A stretch of 64,000 nucleotides of DNA. It comes from Marinospirillum alkaliphilum DSM 21637 (lineage in GTDB: Bacteria > Pseudomonadota > Gammaproteobacteria > Pseudomonadales > Halomonadaceae). Position 1 is the first letter of the stretch. Every line of letters begins with the position of its first letter. The notes beneath the pieces are model-generated. The model ran no database searches, had not been told where the DNA came from, and saw only the letters and a list, made by a program, of their open reading frames with translations. This document shows positions 37,371 to 44,978 of the stretch, piece after piece. The translations under genes and the position numbers were made by a program. Where the stretch lies: contig NZ_FPJW01000013.1 of the NCBI RefSeq assembly GCF_900119735.1, positions 1 through 64,000 on the forward strand. Reading direction: 5' to 3'.

Positions 37371-37564
37371 ATTATCTGGCGGCTGGGAAAAAGTCATTAC
37401 AATACTTCTATAAGAAAGTGCAGCAGGGATTTGCGAACAGGGGCCTGCTGTGGTTATCCTTGACAGCTGAGCCGTAAGGAGCGCGGCAACCTCATAACAG
37501 AAAAGAACCCTGGCGTGGTTGAAGCCGGTCCAGGGCAAAGGGTATGGCAGGTGGACAGGACAAG

Positions 37565-38326
37565 ATGAAAGGAACATCGAACAACACTTTGCGCTTGAAA
37601 ACACGACTTGAACTGTCGAGCTGGAGCAATCTTTTATCGGTGCTGGTGCTGGTGCTGGTCATCGGGTTTTGCTCCGTTAGCGTACAAGCCTCTGAGACTG
37701 AAACTTGGCGAGTGAGTGTACCGGTGGGCAACGTGCGTGCCGCACCTCAGGGTGATGCTGCACTGGTGATCCAGCTGCCTGCAGGTACTCAGGTGGTTGA
37801 ACTGGAGCGCAGCGGTGTCTGGTTGCGGGTTCGCTTGCCGGATGGCCAGGAAGCCTGGATGCATCAGGTGACCCTGACCCAGGCGGTTGAACTCTTCGGG
37901 CAGCCCCTGTTGAGTACTGATCGTGCCAGTCTGCGTGCTGCCATTCAGGCCGCCAATGTGGCGGTGGTGCGGGAAGTGGATGGTTATCCCTATGACCTTT
38001 ATGACCCCTCCGGCTGGATGGCCGGTGCCACTGAAATGGCCGTGGGTTACACCCCGGGTCAACAGCAGTTTGCTGTGGCCGAAATCACCTTCCGTTCATT
38101 CAATGACACCGAACAGGTGCGCCGTATTGCCGATCAGGTCAGCCGCGAGCTGGGCCCCTGGCAGCGCGTGCTAGGTCGTCGTGCCGAAGGTCCGGTGGAG
38201 TTTGAATGGCGTCGCGGTGAACTGCGCATCCTGGTGCATCGTGGCTGGCCGGATACCACCACCTACCTGACTTATGAAGTACCGACCCGCCTGCAGGCAC
38301 TGAACGCCCAGCTAGATAATCAGTGA
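37565..38326 (+). CDS. Exported protein with bacterial SH3-like domain, function unknown
   Basis: A 253-residue protein. The start at 37565 has AGGA 5 bases upstream. A membrane-spanning signal segment lies at about 22-43 (LLSVLVLVLVIGFCSVSVQA). A bacterial SH3 domain follows (about 50-105: VSVPVGNVRAAPQGDAALVI, RSGVWLRVRLPDGQEAWMH). The rest (110-250) is an alpha/beta domain I do not recognise. Such SH3 proteins usually bind peptidoglycan or work in the periplasm. It stands alone after the nrdAB terminator, so context adds nothing about its role. Confidence 0.72.
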   Translation: MKGTSNNTLRLKTRLELSSWSNLLSVLVLVLVIGFCSVSVQASETETWRVSVPVGNVRAAPQGDAALVIQLPAGTQVVELERSGVWLRVRLPDGQEAWMHQVTLTQAVELFGQPLLSTDRASLRAAIQAANVAVVREVDGYPYDLYDPSGWMAGATEMAVGYTPGQQQFAVAEITFRSFNDTEQVRRIADQVSRELGPWQRVLGRRAEGPVEFEWRRGELRILVHRGWPDTTTYLTYEVPTRLQALNAQLDNQ

Positions 38327-38335
38327 TCCGGCTTT

Positions 38336-39235
38336 TCAGCTGGATCGCTGCTCGCCGTTCCAGACCAGTTTGCCGCATTGGTGCAACTGGTAACCGGTCA
38401 GCTCCTCTGCTTTTTTGATGCCTTCCGGCCCTTGCAACCAGTCAAACAACTGCTGCAACAGGGTGCGGAAAAACACCGGCCGTGGCACCACCAGTTCAAA
38501 CGCCTCTTCATACACCGGAATAAAACCCAGCCCCGATTCCATGGCTGCGGCCTGAGTGCCCGGCCCGACACTGGCCAGCCCACGGGCAATGGCCGATGCC
38601 GTTTCGCGCTCGGTTAAAGCCGCCTGGTTGGAGGTCAGACGCTCCACCGAACTGCCCTGTTGCCCCAGCCAGTCTTTCAGAAACCGCTGAGATCCCGCAC
38701 CTTCCTGACGCAACACCCAGTGCTGCTGCAACAGCTCAGCGGCACTGGCGCGTTCCAGTCCCGGCTTCACCATCAATCCCTGCTGACGCCGGAACAGGTG
38801 CACCAGCACCCAGTGACGTGCACCGGTGTACTGACGCACCAGTGCCGGATGACGCAGGCTGCTTTCATCGGCCTTGCCCCAGTGCAGTGTGCAGCAATCC
38901 ACCAGTCCTTGAGACAGGAGCGTCAGCCCGGCCTGGGTGCCGGTGGGCATGTAGCTGTACAGCGCCTGGTGTTTCTGTTCCTGCATGATGCGCAGCAAAG
39001 CCGCCTGCAGCAGTGGGTCATCACTGCCGGAAATCAGCAGTCGGTCACTCAACACCCCGTGATGGCTGGACTCCAGCAGCCACTGATCCACCAGCTTGCG
39101 CGGAAACAGCCACTTCCCGGTCACCTTGGTGGCTGGCAGGTGGCCATCACTGGCCAGCTGATACACCTTCTTTTCGTTCAGGTGCAGGTAATCAGCCACT
39201 TCCCGCACCGTCATGTAAGGATGGTTGTCACTCAT
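38336..39235 (-). CDS. HTH (excisionase-type) regulator fused to a periplasmic-binding-like domain
   Basis: A 299-residue protein starting at the ATG at 39235, which overlaps the fdhD stop (ATGA); the longer frame reads back through fdhD. Residues 8-55 form a MerR/excisionase-type HTH (MTVREVADYLHLNEKKVYQL, then GKWLFPRKLVDQWL). Residues 70-290 resemble the substrate-binding fold of molybdate/tungstate-type proteins: PTGTQAGLTLLSQGLVD, LRQEGAGSQRFLKDWL, TASAIARGLASVGPGTQAAA and GLGFIPVYEEAFELVV. The pairing with fdhD points to sensing of molybdate or a related anion for formate dehydrogenase maturation; this is inference. Confidence 0.8.
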   Translation of the reverse strand: MSDNHPYMTVREVADYLHLNEKKVYQLASDGHLPATKVTGKWLFPRKLVDQWLLESSHHGVLSDRLLISGSDDPLLQAALLRIMQEQKHQALYSYMPTGTQAGLTLLSQGLVDCCTLHWGKADESSLRHPALVRQYTGARHWVLVHLFRRQQGLMVKPGLERASAAELLQQHWVLRQEGAGSQRFLKDWLGQQGSSVERLTSNQAALTERETASAIARGLASVGPGTQAAAMESGLGFIPVYEEAFELVVPRPVFFRTLLQQLFDWLQGPEGIKKAEELTGYQLHQCGKLVWNGEQRSS

Positions 39236-40086
39236 TTCAGATCCCCCGGCCTTAATGCCGGGCGGGCATCCAGCTCCAGCCGCTGTTGCGCGGTGAAGGC
39301 CTGGAAATGCCGCCCCTTGGCGCGGGCCAGCAACAAGAGATTCAGACGGTTGGCAATCTCCAGTCCCATCTGGGTGGCACCGGAACGCGACAACACCACA
39401 CTGATGCCCATCTGGGCGGTTTTCATCACCATCTCTGAAGTCAGGCGACCAGTGGTGTAAAAAATCGCCTGCTCTGGCTCCAGCCCTTTTAACCACATGT
39501 GCCCGGCCAGAGTATCCACTGCATTGTGGCGGCCGATATCCTCACAGAAGGCCAGCACCTCACCGGCTGCCGTGCAGATGGCACACCCATGAACGGCACC
39601 GGCATTGCGGTAAGTGGCGTTGTGTTCTTTCAGGCGATCCAGCAGCGCATAAACCTGTGACTGCTTTAACGTCCAGTCCGGCAGCTGCAACTGCTCCAGC
39701 CGCGCCATCTGATTGCCAAACACCGTGCCCTGGCCACAACCGGTGGTCACCGTGCGCTTGCTCAACAGTTCTTCAAGGTCTTCAACCTGGCGGGAAGTGC
39801 GAATCGCCGCAGCCTCCACCTCCCAGTCCACCTGAATGGCTTCAATGTCGGCCAGATTCTCAACCAGCCCCTGATTGCGCAGATAACCCAGTGCCAGCGC
39901 TTCCGGGTCTTCACCCAGCGTCATCAGCGTGACGATCTCACGCTTGTTCAGGTACAGGGTTAACGGGCGCTCACAGGCCAGCGCAATGTCCTGCCATTCG
40001 CCCTGCTCGTTCATCACCTGAGTGGTCAGGGTCAGCGGTGCACGAGCGCGGGACATGACGGGTAAACGGATCGGCGTTGCAGTCAT
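39232..40086 (-). CDS. fdhD: Formate dehydrogenase accessory protein FdhD
   Basis: Sulfur carrier that passes sulfur from IscS to the molybdenum cofactor of formate dehydrogenase; 284 residues, normal length. Motifs: CERPLTLYLNKREIVTLMTLGEDPEALALGYL-type opening, VTTGCGQGTVF, HGCAICTAAGE, EDIGRHNAVDTLAG, YTTGRLTSEMVMK. The catalytic loop has Cys117 but Gly120 where E. coli FdhD has the second Cys of its CxxC pair. No formate dehydrogenase genes lie in the window. Overlaps the HTH regulator by 4 bases. Confidence 0.92.
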   Translation of the reverse strand: MTATPIRLPVMSRARAPLTLTTQVMNEQGEWQDIALACERPLTLYLNKREIVTLMTLGEDPEALALGYLRNQGLVENLADIEAIQVDWEVEAAAIRTSRQVEDLEELLSKRTVTTGCGQGTVFGNQMARLEQLQLPDWTLKQSQVYALLDRLKEHNATYRNAGAVHGCAICTAAGEVLAFCEDIGRHNAVDTLAGHMWLKGLEPEQAIFYTTGRLTSEMVMKTAQMGISVVLSRSGATQMGLEIANRLNLLLLARAKGRHFQAFTAQQRLELDARPALRPGDLK

Positions 40087-40177
40087 GATGCAGAAAGCTT
40101 CCTGTTATGGGCATGGGTGGTAGGATAACAGGGATACCCGGAACACACAGCCACCTTGCCCGTTTGAGGAAAACGTC

Positions 40178-40795
40178 ATGCAACTGGACATGCAACACAT
40201 CAAGGCAGACACCTGCTACCACCTGATGACCCAGACCATCATGCCGCGCCCGGTGGCCTGGGTGTTGTCACAGAATGAAGACGCCGGCCTGAACCTGGCC
40301 CCTTTTTCTTTTTTTAATGCAGTCTGCTCAGACCCGCCGCTGGTGATGTTGTCTGTTGGCAGCAAGCCGGATGGTGCACCCAAAGACACCCGCCGCAACC
40401 TGATCAGTGGCCGGGAATTTGTGATCCACCTGCCATCCGTGGCTCAGGCCGAAGCCGTGACCGCCAGCGCCGCCACCCTGGCTTACGGGGAATCGGAACT
40501 GCCGCTGTGCAAGCTGCGCACGGTCGACTTTCCCGGTTGCCCGCTGCCCAGACTGGAAGGGGTGCCGATTGCCTTTCATGCCCGCTTGCATCAGGTGCAC
40601 TACCTGGGCAACAAGGAACAGGCGGTGATCTACGCCGAACTGCTGCAAGCCTGGCTGGATGATGCAGTGATCACCGAAGACACACAGCGCGGGCGTTATC
40701 TCGTTGATGCCAGCGCCATCAACCCACTGGCCCGACTGGGTGGCGCAGAGTACGCCACGCTGGGTGAAGTATTCAAAATCAAACGCCCGGACTGA
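40178..40795 (+). CDS. Flavin reductase family (FMN-binding split-barrel) protein
   Basis: A 205-residue cytoplasmic flavoprotein. The flavin-binding pattern is present: PRPVAWVLSQ, NLAPFSFFNAVCSDPPLVMLSVG, KDTRRNLISGREFVIHLPS. A later FPGCPLPRLEGVPIAFHARL stretch is typical of the flavin reductase-like domain. It could reduce FMN for a partner oxygenase or use bound FMN itself; no oxygenase is adjacent. GAGGAAAA lies before the ATG. It ends 13 bases before the GGDEF gene, so the two may share a transcript. Confidence 0.85.
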   Translation: MQLDMQHIKADTCYHLMTQTIMPRPVAWVLSQNEDAGLNLAPFSFFNAVCSDPPLVMLSVGSKPDGAPKDTRRNLISGREFVIHLPSVAQAEAVTASAATLAYGESELPLCKLRTVDFPGCPLPRLEGVPIAFHARLHQVHYLGNKEQAVIYAELLQAWLDDAVITEDTQRGRYLVDASAINPLARLGGAEYATLGEVFKIKRPD

Positions 40796-40808
40796 TGATG
40801 AGGTCAGC

Positions 40809-42203
40809 ATGATGGATCGTAAAGCACCCCTTGAAAGCCTGCGATTACTCTGGCAGCACTCGCCTGATTCGATGTTCATCATTCAGGTGCGGGATGAGCG
40901 TTTTTACCTGGCAGACTACAACCCTGAGCAGGAGCGTGCCTTTCCCCCTGGGTTTGATTTAAGCAAACCCCTGGATGAGCTTTTGCCCGATAATCTGTAT
41001 CGGGATATCCACCGGCGTTATACCCAGTGCATCACCACCCGCGAGCCGCTGAACTACGAAGAGCCCGGCTTTGGTGATGATTATTGGCACACCTTGCTTG
41101 TTCCGCTGGTGGAAGACGATGGCTCGGTGCACTTTCTGGCCGGGGTTGCACGTAACATCAAAGACCTGAAACAGGCCGAGCTGCGCATTCAGGAATCCAG
41201 AGAACAGGCTGAACAGCTGAGCCTGCAGTATCAGCAGCTGAATGCCAGCCTGGAAGAACGCATTCAGGAGCGCACCCAATCCCTGCAGGTTTATGCACAA
41301 CTGGAACGACAGCGTTCACTCCAGCTGAACCAGCTCAACCAGTTCCACCAGCAGGCAGAAGAGCTGCTGAAACAAATGAATGCCTGCAATAGCCTGGAAC
41401 AGGCGCTGGACTTTATTGAGTACAAGCTGCCCCAGATGTTTCGTCCTCATCAGGTGCGCCTGGAATGCAGAACCCGACGCAGCGCTGCAAACAAACCCGA
41501 AACCTGGTGCTGGCCACTGCAGGTTGAAGACCTGCATCAGGGGCAACAAACACCGGCTTACCTGCACCTGGAGCCGGATGCACCCTTACAGGATGAGCAG
41601 CAACTGGAAGCGCTTGCAGCTTTTTTCATGAACACCAGCGAACGCCTGTCGATGAGCCTGAGCACCATCAAGCTGCGTCAGGATCTGAAGCGCCTGTCTT
41701 ATGAAGATGGTTTAACCGGCTTGAAAAACCGCCGTTTCATGGATGATGCGCTGAGCCGGGAAATCACCCTGGCCAAGCGCCAGAAAACACCCCTGAGTGT
41801 GCTGGTGTGTGATATCGACCACTTCAAGCGCTTTAACGACCAGTATGGGCATGATACCGGTGACTTTGTACTGCGCAGCCTCGCTACAGCCCTGCTGGAA
41901 CACTTTCGGGAGACTGACTTGCCCTGCCGCTACGGCGGTGAAGAGTTCGTGATCATCATGCCCGGTGCAACAGAAACCACCGCCCTCAAGCGGGCTGAAG
42001 AACTGGTCAGAAAACTGGCTGGGCGCAACATGGTTTACCAGGGCGCAAGCATCGGACAAGTGACCATCTCCATTGGTGTGGCCAGCTGGCCCGGTAAGGC
42101 ACTGACCCCTGAAGGACTCCTGAAAGCCGCTGATCGCGCCCTGTATCAAGCCAAACAGAATGGTCGAAACCGTGCGGTGCTGGCACAGAATCAAAATGCC
42201 TGA
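40809..42203 (+). CDS. PAS/coiled-coil diguanylate cyclase (GGDEF)
   Basis: Probable cyclic di-GMP synthase of 464 residues, cytoplasmic. The start is the ATG at 40809 with GAGG 5 bases upstream. A PAS-like sensor domain spans about 10-120, then a long Gln/Leu-rich coiled coil (120-200), a less conserved GAF-like stretch, and a GGDEF domain (about 295-460). The active site reads YGGEEF, preceded by FKRFNDQYGHDTGD. The inhibitory site R-E-T-D lies five residues before GGEEF, so product inhibition is likely. Metal and substrate residues appear intact. Confidence 0.88.
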   Translation: MMDRKAPLESLRLLWQHSPDSMFIIQVRDERFYLADYNPEQERAFPPGFDLSKPLDELLPDNLYRDIHRRYTQCITTREPLNYEEPGFGDDYWHTLLVPLVEDDGSVHFLAGVARNIKDLKQAELRIQESREQAEQLSLQYQQLNASLEERIQERTQSLQVYAQLERQRSLQLNQLNQFHQQAEELLKQMNACNSLEQALDFIEYKLPQMFRPHQVRLECRTRRSAANKPETWCWPLQVEDLHQGQQTPAYLHLEPDAPLQDEQQLEALAAFFMNTSERLSMSLSTIKLRQDLKRLSYEDGLTGLKNRRFMDDALSREITLAKRQKTPLSVLVCDIDHFKRFNDQYGHDTGDFVLRSLATALLEHFRETDLPCRYGGEEFVIIMPGATETTALKRAEELVRKLAGRNMVYQGASIGQVTISIGVASWPGKALTPEGLLKAADRALYQAKQNGRNRAVLAQNQNA

Positions 42204-42503
42204 CTAAACCCACACAAGACAAAAGGATGACCTGCCGGAGTTGTACACAGCAGGCATCTTTGTTAAAAAACACCAAGGCAAGGACACACCCACCTGCAGG
42301 ATGCGAAAAAACATTTCCATTTCCTGGGGCGGTAGCGTGGCAAAAATCACCAAGTATGAGCCTGTTAAACCCATAAATCTTTTTATATATACATCGCTGT
42401 AGCGAATAAATAAAGAAAAAACAGTAGGCTGTTCGAATAGGGCTAAAATAGTATCAAGCATACGGACAAAAACTGCATGCGCAATCATTAAAGAGGGAGT
42501 TAG

Positions 42504-42539
42504 TATGTGTATATCAAAGAAATTAAAGTGGCGCTACTG
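42504..42539 (+). other. Possible 11-codon leader ORF
   Basis: ATG at 42504 is preceded by AAAGAGGGAG at good spacing; it encodes MCISKKLKWRY and stops. A very short ORF with a strong ribosome site in a long AT-rich leader could be a leader peptide or a decayed gene start. Nothing else supports it. Confidence 0.2.
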
Positions 42540-42696
42540 AAAAAAATTACATGAGTATACTGGGTGGTTGAATTTTTTTTGGAATAAAAGAGAGGGGAGG
42601 CTGAAAAATGCGAAACTAAAGATTGTGACGGGACGCAGATGTTGGTGGTGATGTTGTAAATTAAGGCGAAGACTCTAAAGAATATATCTTTCCAAT

Positions 42697-42708
42697 CTGC
42701 TATAGCAG
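42697..42708. repeat. Perfect 12-bp palindrome upstream of the two-gene module
   Basis: CTGCTATAGCAG is fully self-complementary and lies 158 bases before the 42866 gene. It has the form of a dimeric-repressor operator; no repressor gene is adjacent, so the meaning is open. Confidence 0.3.
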
Positions 42709-42865
42709 TAATAATAAAGCAGAATATTAATAATGTATGCTTGCTCCATTTTGGTGGACAGCTTCTCTACGAATCCGCGTGTGCTGAGAGTATTAGGTTT
42801 GCTTGTCATGTACTCTGCTACACTGATACTCATTAAAGATAAAATTTTCTATTATGGAAGGATGA

Positions 42866-43810
42866 ATGGACGTAAAATATTTAGGTTTTTCACTAGAAGC
42901 TTCAAGCAGCGTAATAACAGTGAAGGATCTTATGGCTGAGATTTGTAAAAGTAGCGGGGAGAGCAGCAATCTTAAGCCTATTGAAAGAAAGATTTATTTG
43001 AATGATGATGATGATAAGTATTATAAGGGTTTGATTATAACTATTAAAGACCAGAAAAAATTCTGCAAGCTGATTTCATCGGAGGATGGGTTTAAGATAA
43101 AGGTTGAAAACCTTAAAGGTGAGAATAAGTTGATGGACTTCAATTTCTTTGTTGTTAACAAGGAGAATAATATTGGGCTTTATCAACATTACTTTCAGTC
43201 GTGTTCACTTATGGTCTTTGGTGAGTACCTTAAACATAGTTATAGAATGATCAGGGATGGTAGGATTTCAAAAGAAATCGAGAAAATAAAAATCTTAAAT
43301 CAAGGGGTAGTTGATTATTCTGAAGAAAAGAGGGTAAGAAAGAAGTATAAGTCAAAATTGGATTTTCATGCCTTGTATCGAAAAGAAGACATTGAGGTAA
43401 TACTTAAAGAGTTTAAAAAAGTTAAAGCATTTGAATATGAGTATGCTTATTTGACCCCTGAGATAATTGCTGCTACTCCCCTTTCATCTTACGTGACAAA
43501 GAAAAAAGAAAAGGTCATTTTTTCAAGGGGTTACTCTTCAGCGACTTTAGCTACGGCAATCTCTAGCGCATTAAACCGGTTTTCTCCTAAGCGTGGTAAA
43601 GTTTTTGTTGAAGATGCTGAGGGTATCGATTCGGCAATCCAGATATTTAATATGCCCGACTGCTTTGGTCAAGAAGATTATGATGATGTTGCAAATAAGT
43701 TAAATTCACTTGATGTAAATGAGTTTCAAGATGCTGAATACATTAATGAGCTGATTGATATATGTGAGTCGGAAGATTATGAGCACATATTTAAATCTGA
43801 AATAAAATGA
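42866..43810 (+). CDS. Cytosolic component of a putative two-gene abortive-infection module (RexA- or KwaB-like architecture)
   Basis: A 314-residue soluble protein without signal peptide or membrane segment; I do not recognise the family with certainty. It is Lys/Glu/Asp-rich, with a mixed alpha/beta N-terminal half (a patch FNFFVVNKENNIGLYQHYFQ around residues 92-111) and a basic middle (EKRVRKKYKSK). A strand-turn VFVEDAEGIDSA lies near residue 250, and the C-terminal tail is acidic. The order of elements and the partner (a four-helix membrane protein overlapping by 4 bases) recall lambda RexA/RexB; the length is also near that of KwaB (DUF4868) of Kiwa. GGAAGG lies 4 bases before the ATG. 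The gene is far more AT-rich than its chromosomal neighbours, which points to horizontal transfer. Confidence 0.55.
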   Translation: MDVKYLGFSLEASSSVITVKDLMAEICKSSGESSNLKPIERKIYLNDDDDKYYKGLIITIKDQKKFCKLISSEDGFKIKVENLKGENKLMDFNFFVVNKENNIGLYQHYFQSCSLMVFGEYLKHSYRMIRDGRISKEIEKIKILNQGVVDYSEEKRVRKKYKSKLDFHALYRKEDIEVILKEFKKVKAFEYEYAYLTPEIIAATPLSSYVTKKKEKVIFSRGYSSATLATAISSALNRFSPKRGKVFVEDAEGIDSAIQIFNMPDCFGQEDYDDVANKLNSLDVNEFQDAEYINELIDICESEDYEHIFKSEIK

Positions 43811-44331
43811 TTAAAAGAATTGTAGTTATCGTGATTTCTTCGATTATGATTGCGGCAGCTTTTTATGCGCTCGCTATTTTTTTTATTTGTGATCAGATGC
43901 ATAACAAAAAAATATTTTGTTATGGTGTTGCAGAATTTGGAGAGTTTTATTCTAAAAACATTAGAGGGCATCTATTTGCTGGTTTTTTAGCGCTGGGAGG
44001 CTTTCTTCTATCGTTAAAAACATTTATTATAGTTAATATGAAGGAAAATGTTTACGACAACGAGCAATACAGAGAGAATTGGAGGGGTCAGAAAAAACAC
44101 GATGACACATTAGAGTTGTATGGCCCTTTGAAAGAGCTAAGTGACTTGCTTTATTATGCAATAATTGCAAGTTTCTTTACTGCTATTTTGCAAATGACAT
44201 TGGGTTTGTATGGTCACTGGTTTACTGCAATAATATGCTCTTGGAGTGCTTTGCTTTCTGTAATGCTGATTATCGATAGTCTTAGGATAATAAAAAGAAA
44301 CTTGGATTCTTGGTTTGACTCAATAAAGTAA
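43807..44331 (+). CDS. Four-helix membrane protein, putative effector of the two-gene module (RexB/KwaA-like architecture)
   Basis: A 174-residue integral membrane protein. Hydrophobic segments lie at about 4-28, 56-78, 114-137 and 140-161. A charged cytoplasmic loop (about 79-113, ENVYDNEQYRENWRGQKKHD) separates helix pairs, and the tail is basic. Its start overlaps the preceding gene (ATGA), so the two are translated together. RexB (144 residues, four helices) forms an ion channel that kills infected cells, and KwaA is a small membrane partner in Kiwa; the size and topology here fit either model. No sequence motif proves homology. Same AT-rich composition as its partner. Confidence 0.55.
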   Translation: MIKRIVVIVISSIMIAAAFYALAIFFICDQMHNKKIFCYGVAEFGEFYSKNIRGHLFAGFLALGGFLLSLKTFIIVNMKENVYDNEQYRENWRGQKKHDDTLELYGPLKELSDLLYYAIIASFFTAILQMTLGLYGHWFTAIICSWSALLSVMLIIDSLRIIKRNLDSWFDSIK

Positions 44332-44978
44332 TCTGGCAAGTAAAATCTAGTGACGGTCACGCGCATTTGATTTTAGTGTTCAGCTGCAGAGAAATCACCG
44401 AGACTATATATTTTGATCGATTTTTTTCAGGCAAAGGAGGCCTTGGAATTGCCCAGTTCAAGCACTACGACTACAATCAGATGTTGATGGAGGTGATTAA
44501 CTACTTGGATCAGATCCGTCTGGTACATACGAATTTGCCCTAGATTACCTGACCTCTGAAAAGCGCAAGCTCTCTGCTTTTCACCAGCCCTACAAAAACG
44601 ATGCTGAGAGTCGCCCAGCATATGATCCGCCATCCTTTAAAGATCATCGCATCTGCCTACCCCAAAGGCATCACCTCCAACCGCGAATCCAGGGTGCTGC
44701 GATGCCAACATCATCTTCAAAGCAATGTCATGTTACTCGGTTGTGCACTTAACCACCATTGCTCACTTTGTCAGTAGTATAAACTCTGGCTTGCAGATGC
44801 CAAAGCTTGAAAAGGCCATAAATACAGAACCAGTCAAGGGTTGCCGACAAATACCGGCAATCAAAAATGTGTAATACAGAGCGATCTGTTGATAGAGAAA
44901 TCTGGCTGAACAGAGGTTTTTCTACAAGTTCGCTATATAAATCTTTGATTAGATGTCTAATTTATAGGGCGTGCAAAA
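44332..44978. other. Gap between the two-gene module and the ParA-like gene
   Basis: Apart from the decayed transposase, the first 120 bases and the last 190 show no gene. The last part, again AT-rich, includes the promoter region for the ParA-like gene. Confidence 0.5.
44457..44790 (+). pseudogene. IS1182-family transposase, N-terminal fragment with several frameshifts
   Basis: Joined across frames it reads FKHYDYNQMLMEVINYLDQI, then GTYEFALDYLTSEKRKLSAF, HQPYKNDAESRPAYDPPSF, LKIIASAYPKGITSNRE, and CCDANIIFKAMSCYSV...HLTTIAHFVSSIN. This is the start of an IS1182/IS5-group transposase (KYxDYxQ, A-Y-D-P-x-x-L-K, G-x-x-S-x-R-x-I, F-x-A-L-S). Frame changes occur near 44520, near 44640 and near 44695, and a stop lies at about 44541. 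No terminal inverted repeats are recognisable and the C-terminal catalytic part is missing. It is an old insertion between the two-gene module and the ParA-like gene. Confidence 0.75.

Larger units (their letters stand above)
42204..42865. other. AT-rich non-coding stretch at the left end of the accessory island
   Basis: About 660 bases without a convincing gene. Composition shifts sharply to AT after about 42370. Contents I can name: a weak hairpin just after the GGDEF gene (CCTGC...GCAGG, 42233-42256); an 11-codon ORF with a good ribosome site (42504-42539); and a perfect 12-bp palindrome CTGCTATAGCAG (42697-42708). A 68-codon frame at 42733-42939 has no ribosome site and overlaps the next gene, so I do not call it. 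The stretch probably holds the promoter of the two-gene module. Confidence 0.5.

Noticed and set aside
42325-42345. GGTAGCG near the left island edge as a copy of the tRNA-fMet 3' end
   Set aside because: Only seven bases match, too few for an attachment-site duplication.
42733-42939. 68-codon frame upstream of and overlapping the 42866 gene
   Set aside because: No Shine-Dalgarno and a 74-base out-of-frame overlap with a gene that has one.
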